Made by a program: the position numbers and the translations under genes. From Spirochaetaceae bacterium (GTDB lineage Bacteria > Spirochaetota > Spirochaetia > SZUA-6 > Bin103), in assembly GCA_028818385.1 (NCBI GenBank), contig JAPPNY010000244.1:1-8764 (forward strand): 8,764 nt of DNA. The letters are read 5' to 3'. Numbering within the stretch: the first letter of the stretch is position 1; every line of letters starts with the position of its first letter. Below, piece after piece: positions 1 to 5,446 of the stretch. Under the pieces are notes generated by a model. It made no database searches and was not told the origin of the DNA. It saw only the letters and a list, made by a program, of their open reading frames with translations.

Positions 1-2
1 CG

Positions 3-65
3 CTGATCGAGGGTTCCGCCCCGACCAACGGACCCGAGCGTGGGATCGTCCTGGTGGGCTCATAG
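3..65 (+). CDS. Possible 3' end of an upstream gene (partial)
   Basis: An open frame enters from the left edge and ends at TAG 63-65. The visible residues (LIEGSAPTNGPERGIVLVGS) are ordinary in composition, but 20 residues are too few to assign a family. The stop lies 3 nt before the perfect inverted repeat at 69-102, which would suit the end of a gene followed by a hairpin or by the control region of the next gene. It could equally be a chance open frame, since all that supports it is the open frame and its position. Confidence 0.3.
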   Translation: MIEGSAPTNGPERGIVLVGS

Positions 66-68
66 GCG

Positions 69-102
69 TGAGTATACAGCAGCCGGAAAAGCTGTATACT
101 CA
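69..102. repeat. Perfect 12-bp inverted repeat, probable operator or hairpin
   Basis: The arms TGAGTATACAGC (69-80) and GCTGTATACTCA (91-102) are exact reverse complements around a 10-nt spacer. Each arm contains the self-complementary hexamer GTATAC, and the two hexamers are centred 22 bp apart, about two helical turns, so they could be two half-sites for a dimeric or tetrameric repressor. The right arm also contains the -10-like TATACT just before the ATG at 108. As RNA it would be a 12-bp hairpin, but no U-run follows, so a classic intrinsic terminator for the gene on the left is unlikely. Confidence 0.7.
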
Positions 103-107
103 GGTCC
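95..107 (+). promoter_or_regulatory. Possible -10 element for a leaderless or near-leaderless transcript
   Basis: TATACT (95-100) matches the TATAAT consensus at five of six positions and ends 7 nt before the ATG at 108. Transcription would then start at or next to the start codon. No good -35 hexamer is visible 16-18 bp upstream, and there is only a weak CAGG in place of a Shine-Dalgarno sequence. The hexamer lies inside the right arm of the inverted repeat, so a protein bound there would block RNA polymerase. Confidence 0.4.
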
Positions 108-560
108 ATGACGGCGACGGTGCGATCAATGATCGACATGGCCAAGCGGGAGGTCGAGGCGGCCGAACCGAGCTTGATTGCAATGGGGCTGCTCCCGCGG
201 CCACCCAGTTGCCGGATCTGCCAAACGCGGTTGAAGGTCCAGCGCTGCCGACGCCATCCGAACGCCGTAACGTGTAGCACTGTATGCAGTAATCGAAATC
301 AGACGTTGCTACGTCGCGCTGGCGCTCAGCGCCAGAGAGCACGCATGAAGGAGGCCAACCAGTGGTCGGACCGAACGGAGAGAAGCGGCCCGGCGACCCG
401 ATCGCCAACGCCGTCCACATCGCCAAGATCGCGACCGGCGAGATCGAGGAGACCTACGTCCACGACGGGAAGCACCCAGGTCGGCGCGCAGCCGGTCAGA
501 AGGGCGGCGCGGCCCGTGCGGAATCGCTCACCCCGGAGCGCCGCCGGGAGATCGCCATGA
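108..560 (+). CDS. Small Cys4 zinc-ribbon protein (hypothetical); C-terminal part doubtful
   Basis: I cannot name this 150-residue protein. Residues 1-86 look real: a short N-terminal helix, then C35-x2-C38 and C56-x3-C60 with a CS-x-x-C turn, the pattern of small treble-clef or zinc-ribbon nucleic-acid-binding domains, followed by an Arg/Gln-rich stretch (about 69-81). From about residue 87 on, the frame overlaps the better-supported gene at 362 for 199 nt and becomes a low-complexity Arg/Ser/Pro tail, which looks like a shadow of that gene. The true product may therefore be shorter, with the original stop lost, or a frameshift near 340-360 may have changed the end. The inverted repeat and -10-like hexamer sit directly before the ATG, which suggests autoregulation; that is inference. 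Confidence 0.45.
   Translation: MTATVRSMIDMAKREVEAAEPSLIAMGLLPRPPSCRICQTRLKVQRCRRHPNAVTCSTVCSNRNQTLLRRAGAQRQRARMKEANQWSDRTERSGPATRSPTPSTSPRSRPARSRRPTSTTGSTQVGAQPVRRAARPVRNRSPRSAAGRSP
319..335. repeat. 17-bp perfect palindrome upstream of a ribosome binding site
   Basis: CTGGCGCT (319-326) and AGCGCCAG (328-335) are exact reverse complements around a single C. In RNA this folds as a 7-bp stem with a UCA loop. It ends 12 nt before the AAGGAGG (348-354) of the gene at 362, so it could affect translation of that gene, or it could simply be part of the overlapping frame. Confidence 0.5.
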
Positions 561-595
561 TGGGCGTGGAGGCGCGCCTGAACGGATCGAAATGA
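362..595 (+). CDS. Small conserved basic protein with GGxARAxxLTPERRxEIA motif
   Basis: This 77-residue protein starts at GTG 362, preceded by a strong AAGGAGG (348-354) with a 7-nt spacer. The N-terminal part has KRPGDPIANAV...IATGE (residues 8-27). The C-terminal part has GQKGGAARAESLTPERRREI (residues 45-64) followed by a helix ending in EAR. I recognise the layout (a KRP...ATGE segment, then a GRKGGKARAxxLTPERRxEIA tail) as a widespread family of small basic bacterial proteins, usually annotated hypothetical and sometimes as RNA-binding without firm evidence. The cytoplasmic, charged, helical nature fits nucleic-acid contact, but the function is unknown. It overlaps the zinc-ribbon frame out of register, so the two may be translationally linked. 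The family motif and the strong ribosome site make this the more secure of the two. Confidence 0.75.
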   Translation: MVGPNGEKRPGDPIANAVHIAKIATGEIEETYVHDGKHPGRRAAGQKGGAARAESLTPERRREIAMMGVEARLNGSK

Positions 596-609
596 TGTAG
601 GTTGACGAT

Positions 610-679
610 TGGACGCGGGGGGAATTGAACCCCTCTGGGTGTGGGTGAGAAGCCGGCCAGACCTTCCTAGGCCGCGCCC
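610..679 (-). other. tRNA-like relic (T-arm plus acceptor-stem complement)
   Basis: On the minus strand, GGGG-TTCAATT-CCCC (633-619) is a textbook T-arm with a TTCAATT loop. The following CGCGTCC (617-611) plus A would be the 3' acceptor strand. Exactly where a 5' acceptor strand could sit, GGGCGCG (679-673) pairs with all seven of those bases (one G-U, which would be an A-C mismatch in plus-strand RNA). Between them TTCTCAC (651-645) resembles a Glu-type anticodon loop. However, the span is only about 70 nt, the two linker bases before the D-arm are missing, the D-stem is short and no anticodon stem forms. I call it a degenerate tRNA or tRNA-derived attachment-site remnant, not a working tRNA. 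Confidence 0.3.
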
Positions 680-693
680 GTGAGTCAGTCTCT

Positions 694-730
694 GTGGGGC
701 CGCTGTACTCCGCCAGTATAGCGGTCCCAC
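694..730 (+). terminator. Very stable 16-bp hairpin, possible terminator or insulating structure
   Basis: GTGGGGCCGCTGTACT (694-709) pairs with AGTATAGCGGTCCCAC (715-730) around a 5-nt CCGCC loop. All 16 positions pair in plus-strand RNA, two of them as G-U (699-725 and 705-719); in minus-strand RNA those two would be A-C mismatches, so the plus strand is favoured. It lies 98 bp after the stop at 595 and about 40 bp before the insertion sequence. The tail ATTCTTAATAAAA is AT-rich but has no proper U-run, so termination is possible rather than certain. It may instead be a structured RNA or a cruciform. Confidence 0.5.
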
Positions 731-753
731 ATTCTTAATAAAATACACACGAC

Positions 754-783
754 TTGACCTTAGCTAAGTCATGGTGTTATAGT
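754..783 (+). promoter_or_regulatory. Junction promoter of the transposase gene
   Basis: TTGACC (754-759, five of six to TTGACA) and TATAGT (778-783, five of six to TATAAT) are 18 bp apart. The -10 lies inside the insertion sequence's left terminal repeat, while the -35 lies outside in the flanking DNA, so this is a hybrid promoter created by the insertion site. Six bases (TTTGGGC minus its first T) separate the -10 from the ATG at 790, so the transcript would start at or beside the start codon. Confidence 0.55.
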
Positions 784-788
784 TTGGG
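773..788 (+). repeat. Left terminal inverted repeat of the IS1-family element
   Basis: GGTGTTATAGTTTGGG matches the right terminal repeat at about 11 of 16 positions (GGTGT, then A, TTTG and G). It ends next to the transposase ATG at 790 and carries the -10 hexamer TATAGT. Confidence 0.7.
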
Positions 789-789
789 C

Positions 790-1680
790 ATGAACAAGCT
801 GCCCACTACCAAGCGAGCGCAGATCATCGGGATGCTGGTCGAGGGGATGTCGATGCGGTCGATCACTCGGCTGACCGGCGTGAGCATCAACACGGTGACC
901 AAGCTGTTGCGCGACGCCGGCGCGGCGGCCGACGCCTACCACCACGCGCACGTGCGGGGAGTGAAGGGGCGGCGCCACATCCAGTGCGATGAGATTTGGG
1001 CGTTCGTCTATGCGAAGGAACGGAACGTGGAGATCGCCAAGGCGGCGCCGCCAGAGGCTGGCGACGTGTACACCTTCACCGCGCTGGATGCGGACAGCAA
1101 GCTGATGGTCAGCTACATGGTGGGACCGCGGGACGGACGCACCGCGCTGGAGTTTATGGACGATCTGCGGGGCCGCATTGAGGACCGGCCGCAGATCTCA
1201 ACCGATGGCTTCAGCGCCTACCCTGACGCAGTCGACGGGGCGTTCGGTGGGGACGTGGACTTCGCCCAGGTGATCAAGACCTACGGGCGTGACGAGACGG
1301 ACGTCGACGGCGCGCGACGCTACAGCCCCCCGGTCTGCACCAGCATGGAGAAGGAGCCGGTGTGGGGCGATCCCGACATGCGGAAGGCGAACACCTCATA
1401 CGTCGAGCGGAGCAACCTGACGATCCGCATGAGCGTCCGGCGGTTCGCCAGGCTGACCAACGCATTCTCGAAAAAGCTGGAGAACCATTGCACGATGCTC
1501 TCGCTGTACTTCCTACACTACAACTTCTGCAGGCAGCACAAGGCCACGCGGGTCACGCCGGCGATGGAAGCGGGGATCGAGTCGAGGTTCCGGGATCACG
1601 AATGGATCGTCGGACTGATCGACGCGATGGCGCCGGAACCGGCCCCCTGGGGCTCCCGAAAGAAATCCAACTCAAAGTGA
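790..1680 (+). CDS. IS1-family DDE transposase
   Basis: This 296-residue enzyme would cut and join the ends of its own element. Residues about 19-40 form a helix-turn-helix (EGMSMRSITRLTGVSINTV). The catalytic triad is D67 in QCDEIWAF, D139 in STDGFSAY and E206 in SYVERSNLTIRM. The run after E206, ending in RRFARLTNAFSKKLENH, matches the IS1 InsB block ERxNLxLRxHxxRLxRKxxxFSKSxE. It is a single frame, so no -1 frameshift is needed as in classic IS1. An upstream in-frame TTG at 754 would add 12 residues encoded by flanking DNA, so I chose the ATG at 790, which is inside the element. There is no Shine-Dalgarno sequence; the -10 six bases upstream suggests a leaderless message. The stop at 1678-1680 is within the right repeat. 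The frame looks intact and the enzyme may be active. Confidence 0.93.
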   Translation: MNKLPTTKRAQIIGMLVEGMSMRSITRLTGVSINTVTKLLRDAGAAADAYHHAHVRGVKGRRHIQCDEIWAFVYAKERNVEIAKAAPPEAGDVYTFTALDADSKLMVSYMVGPRDGRTALEFMDDLRGRIEDRPQISTDGFSAYPDAVDGAFGGDVDFAQVIKTYGRDETDVDGARRYSPPVCTSMEKEPVWGDPDMRKANTSYVERSNLTIRMSVRRFARLTNAFSKKLENHCTMLSLYFLHYNFCRQHKATRVTPAMEAGIESRFRDHEWIVGLIDAMAPEPAPWGSRKKSNSK

Positions 1681-1686
1681 GACACC
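1671..1686 (-). repeat. Right terminal inverted repeat of the IS1-family element
   Basis: CTCAAAGTGAGACACC (plus strand) is the imperfect inverse of the left end. It contains the transposase stop codon and, read on the minus strand, supplies in-frame codons that extend the truncated GH38 frame into the element. Confidence 0.7.
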
Positions 1687-3020
1687 ACCCGCCAGCCGCG
1701 GTCCTTGACGAACACGGTGAGGTGCTCGCCGCGCGCCCAGCCGCTCGGGTTGAGCACCCGGATCGCGGGACCGCGTTCGTCGGCGCCGGCGCCTAGCAGC
1801 GCGGCGAGCCGCGTCAGCAACCGGTGCGAGCCGCGGTCGGCGGCCTGCGCGAAGGCGCGCTTGTCCGCCCACGTGGAGCGCGAGAAGTCCCAGGCGTGCT
1901 CGAAGCGCCGCGCGTCGGCCTGCGGCTGGAACCGTTCCCACTGCCACTGCGAGCTGCCGTAGGTGTGCTCGGTGAACAGCAGCAGGTTCTCCTGGATCGC
2001 GTCCAGCTCCGCGCGCGGATACGGGGACGCGTCGGTGCGCGCCGCCGGCAGGAGGGCCGCCAGCCGCTCGGCCACGTTCCAGCGCGCGACGGCGCGGCGC
2101 TTGGCGACAAAGGCGTCGGCATAGGTCAGCGGGTCGTCCGCCCAGGCGCCGGTGAAGTCGCCGGACACGGCCGGCACCGATGCGGCCGGCCGCTGGCGTG
2201 CGATCTCGTCCATGAACGCCGCCGGCGTGGCCAGCACCACGTCGTGCTCGTCGACGTGCTCCCGGTACCAGCGCACCCCGTCCAGCAGGTGGGTGAGCAC
2301 CGGGCCGTTGTCGTAGCCGATCACCAGGTGCACGGCGGTGTACGGGTAGCGGTCCCCGAGCGCGCGGTGCCAGGCGGCGATCTCCCGCAGCCGCTCCGCC
2401 ACGGTGTCGCGCTGCAGGAAGCAGGCCGCGGACTTGTCGTAGTAGAAGTCGTGCAGCTCCGGCCCGCCGTACAGGTTGACCAGCACGCCCGAGCCGTCCG
2501 GCGACTCCCAGCGGAAGATGGGCGGCACCCGCGCGTGGTACAGGTTGTCCTTGTAGGCGCCGCGCCAGAACATCAGGTAGTCGACGCCGCTCCCGGCCAG
2601 CACCTGCGGCAGGCCCCAGGTCAAGCCCGGCATGTCGCTCACGACCGCGGTCCGGGCGCGGATGCCGAACTCGTCGGCCAGGACGCGGTTGGCGAGCGTG
2701 CAGACGCGCGTCATCTCCTCGCCGTCGATCTGCTCGTACTCCAGGTTGGCGTAGGTCGCGCACAGCTCGACGTGGCCGGCGCGCACCGCCTCCGCCAGCG
2801 CGCGCACGCGGCCCGGGTCGCGCAACTCGCGGTATGCCTGGAAGAAAATCGACGCCTCCAGGGTCCAGCGGAAGCCGCGCTCGACCGCCTGCAGCGCCTG
2901 GTCCAGGCCGTCCGCCCAGCCGGCGCGCACCGCGTCCAGCCGGTCGGTGTAGCCGTGGTCGGCATGGCAGGTGTGGGAGACGAAGAACGTGAAGCGGTCG
3001 CTCGCCGGTGCCGCGGTCAG
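1687..3020 (-). pseudogene. GH38 alpha-mannosidase-like gene, 3' half lost at the insertion sequence
   Basis: Family 38 glycosidases cleave alpha-mannosides with a zinc-dependent retaining mechanism. About 445 native codons remain. H19-A-D21-H-G23-Y matches the zinc-binding HxDxG motif. D129 in SDMPGLTWGLPQVL fits the nucleophile position followed by the usual LPQ(V/L)L. TEHTYGSS (coded near 1945-1965) may hold the third zinc histidine, and a three-helix-bundle-like region follows. Family members usually run to 800-1000 residues, so the beta-sandwich domains are gone. The break is at 1686/1687, after GWR; the frame continues about 30 codons into the insertion sequence and stops at 1596-1598. 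No ATG, GTG or TTG precedes the motif in frame; the only plausible start is CTG 3020-3018, overlapping the glnS stop as CTGA. Annotated N-termini further inside would remove the zinc ligands. The substrate cannot be told. Confidence 0.8.
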
Positions 3021-4729
3021 CCTCCCTTGCCCGCGCGTTCCATCCGCGCCCAGGTGTCGCGCAGGCCGATGGTGCGGTTGAACACCGGCCGCTCCGGCGT
3101 GGCGTCGCGCGCATCCAGGCAGAAGTAGCCGTTGCGGATGAACTGCACGGGAGCCGACGGCTCCGCCTCGGCCAGGCCCGGCTCCAGCTTGCAGCCGGTG
3201 AGCACGCGCAACGCGTCCGGGTTGAGGTGGTCGCGCCAGTCCTCGCCTGCGGCCAGGTCCTTCATGTCCTCCTTGGTGAACAGGCGGTCGTAGAGGCGCA
3301 CCTCGGCGTCCAGCGCGTGCGCGGCGGACACCCAGTGCAGGGTGCCGCGGACCTTGCGGCCGTCGGCGGTGCCGCCCCCGCGCGAGGCGGGATCGTAGGT
3401 GCAGCGGAGCTCCGTGGGGCGGCCGTCCGCATCGCGCACCACCTCGTCGCAGGTGACATAGTACGCGTGCTTGAGCCGCACCTCCCGGCCCTCCGCCAGC
3501 CGGAACCACTTGCGCGGCGGATCGTCGCGGAAATCGTCGCGCTCGACGTACAATTCACCGCTGAACGGCACCATCCGGGTGCCGGCCGACGCGTCCTCGG
3601 GGTTGTTCTCGCACTCGACCTCCTCGACCTGCCCGGCCGGGTAGTTGGTGATGACCAGCCGGATCGGGTCCAGCACGCCCATCACGCGCGGCGCGACGCG
3701 GTTGAGATGCTCGCGCAGGCGGGACTCGAACATCTCGATCTGCACCAGCACCTGCGTCTTGCTCAGGCCCACGTCGGTCGCGAAGCGGCGCAGCGCCGCC
3801 GGCGGCACGCCGCGCCGGCGCAGGGCGGCGATGGTCGGCAGGCGCGGATCGTCCCAGCCGGTCACGTCGCCGCCCTCCACCATCTCCTTGAGGCGGCGCT
3901 TGCCGGTCATGGTGTGCGAGATGTAGAGGTGGTTGTACTCGATCTGGCGCGACGGAAAGATGCCGAGCGCCTCGATGAACCAGTCGTACAGCGGCCGGTG
4001 CGTCTCGTACTCCAGCGTGCACAGGGAGTGGGTGACCCCCTCGATCGAATCCGACTGGCCGTGCGCCCAGTCGTAGGTCGGGTAGATGCACCAGCGGTCG
4101 CCGGTGCGGTGATGGGGGGTGCGCAGGATGCGGTACATCACCGGGTCGCGCAGGTAGACGTTGGGTGCCGCCATGTCGATCCTGGCCCGCAGCACGCAGG
4201 CGCCTTCCTCGAACTCGCCGGCGCGCATGCGCCGGAACAGGTCCAGGTTCTCGGCGACCGGGCGGTCGCGGTGGGGGCTGTCGCGGCCGGCCGATTGCGC
4301 CACGCCCCGGTATTCGATGATCTCTTCCGCGGTCAGGTGGTCGACGTACGCCTTGCCCGCCTCGATGAGCTGCACGGCCAGCTCGTAGAGGCGCTCGAAG
4401 TAGTCGGAGGCGTAGTACTCGCGCTCACCCCAGTCGAAGCCCAGCCAGAGGATGTCGGTCTTGATCTGCTCGACGTAGTGGGTGTCCTCGCGCTCCGGGT
4501 TGGTGTCGTCGTAGCGCAGCGCGCAGACGCCGCCGAACTCGGCGGCCACGCCGAAGTTGACGCAGATCGCCTTGACGTGGCCGATGTGCAGGTAGCCGGA
4601 CGGCTCCGGCGGGAAGCGGGTCTGCACGCGGCCGCCGTAGCGGCCGGACTCCACGTCGCGCCTGACCGCGGCGCGGACGAAGTCAGCGCCGGCGGCCTCC
4701 GCTGCCGGCGCGTCGGCGGAATCGCTCAC
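3017..4729 (-). CDS. glnS: Glutaminyl-tRNA synthetase
   Basis: This cytoplasmic enzyme charges tRNA-Gln with glutamine using ATP. It is 570 residues, close to the usual 550-570. The class I signature is PPEPSGYLHIGH (HIGH at 48-51), and the next blocks are characteristic of GlnRS rather than GluRS: LRYDDTNP (71-78), YVEQIK (85-90), CIYPTYDWAHGQSD (214-227) and THSLCTLE (233-240). The KMSKS site reads MTGKR (274-278), where GlnRS usually has MSKR aligned one residue over; the key lysine K277 is kept but the serine is glycine. WDDPRLPTI and the two-barrel anticodon-binding region follow to an end of GLRDTWARM, as in E. coli. The GTG start at 4729-4727 shares four bases (GTGA) with the stop of the upstream O-methyltransferase, with no strong Shine-Dalgarno site, so translation is probably coupled. 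Identification is secure. Confidence 0.97.
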   Translation of the reverse strand: MSDSADAPAAEAAGADFVRAAVRRDVESGRYGGRVQTRFPPEPSGYLHIGHVKAICVNFGVAAEFGGVCALRYDDTNPEREDTHYVEQIKTDILWLGFDWGEREYYASDYFERLYELAVQLIEAGKAYVDHLTAEEIIEYRGVAQSAGRDSPHRDRPVAENLDLFRRMRAGEFEEGACVLRARIDMAAPNVYLRDPVMYRILRTPHHRTGDRWCIYPTYDWAHGQSDSIEGVTHSLCTLEYETHRPLYDWFIEALGIFPSRQIEYNHLYISHTMTGKRRLKEMVEGGDVTGWDDPRLPTIAALRRRGVPPAALRRFATDVGLSKTQVLVQIEMFESRLREHLNRVAPRVMGVLDPIRLVITNYPAGQVEEVECENNPEDASAGTRMVPFSGELYVERDDFRDDPPRKWFRLAEGREVRLKHAYYVTCDEVVRDADGRPTELRCTYDPASRGGGTADGRKVRGTLHWVSAAHALDAEVRLYDRLFTKEDMKDLAAGEDWRDHLNPDALRVLTGCKLEPGLAEAEPSAPVQFIRNGYFCLDARDATPERPVFNRTIGLRDTWARMERAGKGG

Positions 4730-5367
4730 GAAGGGTTCCGGTAGGCGACGATCAGCCCGTCGCGGATCGGCACCAGGGAGACGGTCCAGCCGCGGTCGGC
4801 CGTGATCATCCCGGTGAAGCGCCGTATCCCCTCGGTGTCCTCGGAGCGGTCGGCGTCGTCGAAAATCTTCCCGAACCACAGCATGTTGTCGATGATCAGC
4901 ACGCCGCCCGGCCGCAGCTTCTCTTCGATCACCGGCAGCGAGTCCGGGTACATGCGCTTGTCGATGTCGTTGAAGATCACGTCGTAGGGGCCTTCGGCCT
5001 CGCGCAGGGCGGCAACCGCCTCGCCCACGTGGTAGCGGACGATGCCGTCGTAACCGAGCGCCGACAGGTGCCGGCGGGCGCGGGCGGACAGCCCCTCGTC
5101 CCAGACGACGTGGTGGACGGTGCCGCCGCCGTTCTCCTGCACGGCGCGCGCGAACCACGCGGTCGAGTAGCCGAATCCGGAGCCCAGCTCGAACACCGAG
5201 CGGGCGCCGATCATGCGGGAGATCTGGTAGCAGAGCTGGCCGGAGGCCGGCCCGACGATCGGGAAGCCGACCTCGCGGGCATGCTCCTCCATGCGGGCGA
5301 GCTCCGCCGGGCGATCGGGGACGAGGTCGTCGAGGTAGCCGCGCACCTCGGGAGAGATCGGGTCCAT
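4726..5367 (-). CDS. SAM-dependent O-methyltransferase, caffeoyl-CoA O-methyltransferase-like
   Basis: This 213-residue protein would transfer a methyl group from S-adenosylmethionine, usually to a catechol-type hydroxyl with a divalent metal. A helical N-terminus is followed by motif I VFELGSGFGYS (58-68), then D129-V-I-F-N-D134-I-D136-K and the LRPGGVLIIDNMLW block (151-164), whose D134/D136, D160 and N161 fit the metal ligands of the class I cation-dependent family. The length is right for a bacterial member (210-225). The ATG at 5367 has GGGGAG about 9 nt upstream; a longer frame to 5493 exists but has no family support. It leads a minus-strand gene string, with glnS overlapping by four bases. 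Substrate unknown; tRNA modification is a tempting but unsupported idea given the neighbour. Confidence 0.88.
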   Translation of the reverse strand: MDPISPEVRGYLDDLVPDRPAELARMEEHAREVGFPIVGPASGQLCYQISRMIGARSVFELGSGFGYSTAWFARAVQENGGGTVHHVVWDEGLSARARRHLSALGYDGIVRYHVGEAVAALREAEGPYDVIFNDIDKRMYPDSLPVIEEKLRPGGVLIIDNMLWFGKIFDDADRSEDTEGIRRFTGMITADRGWTVSLVPIRDGLIVAYRNPS

Positions 5368-5446
5368 GCGGCAATGCTCCCCGCTCGGCGCGCGGTGCGC
5401 AAGCGCCACTGAAGCAGCAGCGCCGGGCGAGCGCTTACCTTGATGA

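Larger units (their letters stand above)
596..772. other. Non-coding stretch left of the insertion sequence
   Basis: No coding frame with recognisable protein character lies here on either strand. It holds the tRNA-like relic, the 16-bp hairpin, and an AT-rich tail (731-772) that contains the palindrome TTAGCTAA (760-767) and a TTGACC hexamer (754-759). The AT-rich tail stands out against the GC-rich surroundings. The minus-strand open frame crossing this region is low-complexity and looks like a shadow. Confidence 0.6.
773..1686 (+). mobile_element. IS1-family insertion sequence, complete (about 914 bp)
   Basis: The element carries one intact DDE transposase gene between imperfect terminal inverted repeats. 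The left end begins GGTGTTATAGTTTGGGC at 773; the right end, read inward on the minus strand from 1686, is GGTGTCTCACTTTGAGT. They share GGTGT and then A, TTTG and G at fixed spacing. Ends starting GGTG and a transposase stop codon inside the right repeat are typical of IS1. No 8-10 bp target duplication is visible: the bases left (GCTAAGTCAT) and right (ACCCGCCAG) differ. The right end cuts into the GH38 gene, but the left flank does not resume it, so one-sided deletion or recombination is likely. The exact ends are inferred from the repeats and could be off by a base or two. Confidence 0.85.

Noticed and set aside
69..102. Intrinsic terminator
   Set aside because: The hairpin is strong but no U-run follows, and a -10-like hexamer and start codon lie at its right edge.
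610..740. Functional tRNA or tmRNA on the minus strand
   Set aside because: The T-arm and acceptor pair, but no anticodon stem, no normal linker and no tmRNA tag frame can be found.
754..789. TTG 754 as the transposase start
   Set aside because: It would place 12 codons outside the element's left end; ATG 790 lies just inside the terminal repeat.
1824..4744. Two long plus-strand open frames (434 and 578 codons) opposite glnS and the GH38 gene
   Set aside because: Both are repetitive Arg/Val/Ala-rich translations of the antisense of well-recognised genes in GC-rich DNA.
4730..5374. Extension of the glnS frame upstream to 5374
   Set aside because: The extension is Arg/Pro-rich antisense-like sequence in another frame of the O-methyltransferase; GTG 4729 gives the normal GlnRS N-terminus.
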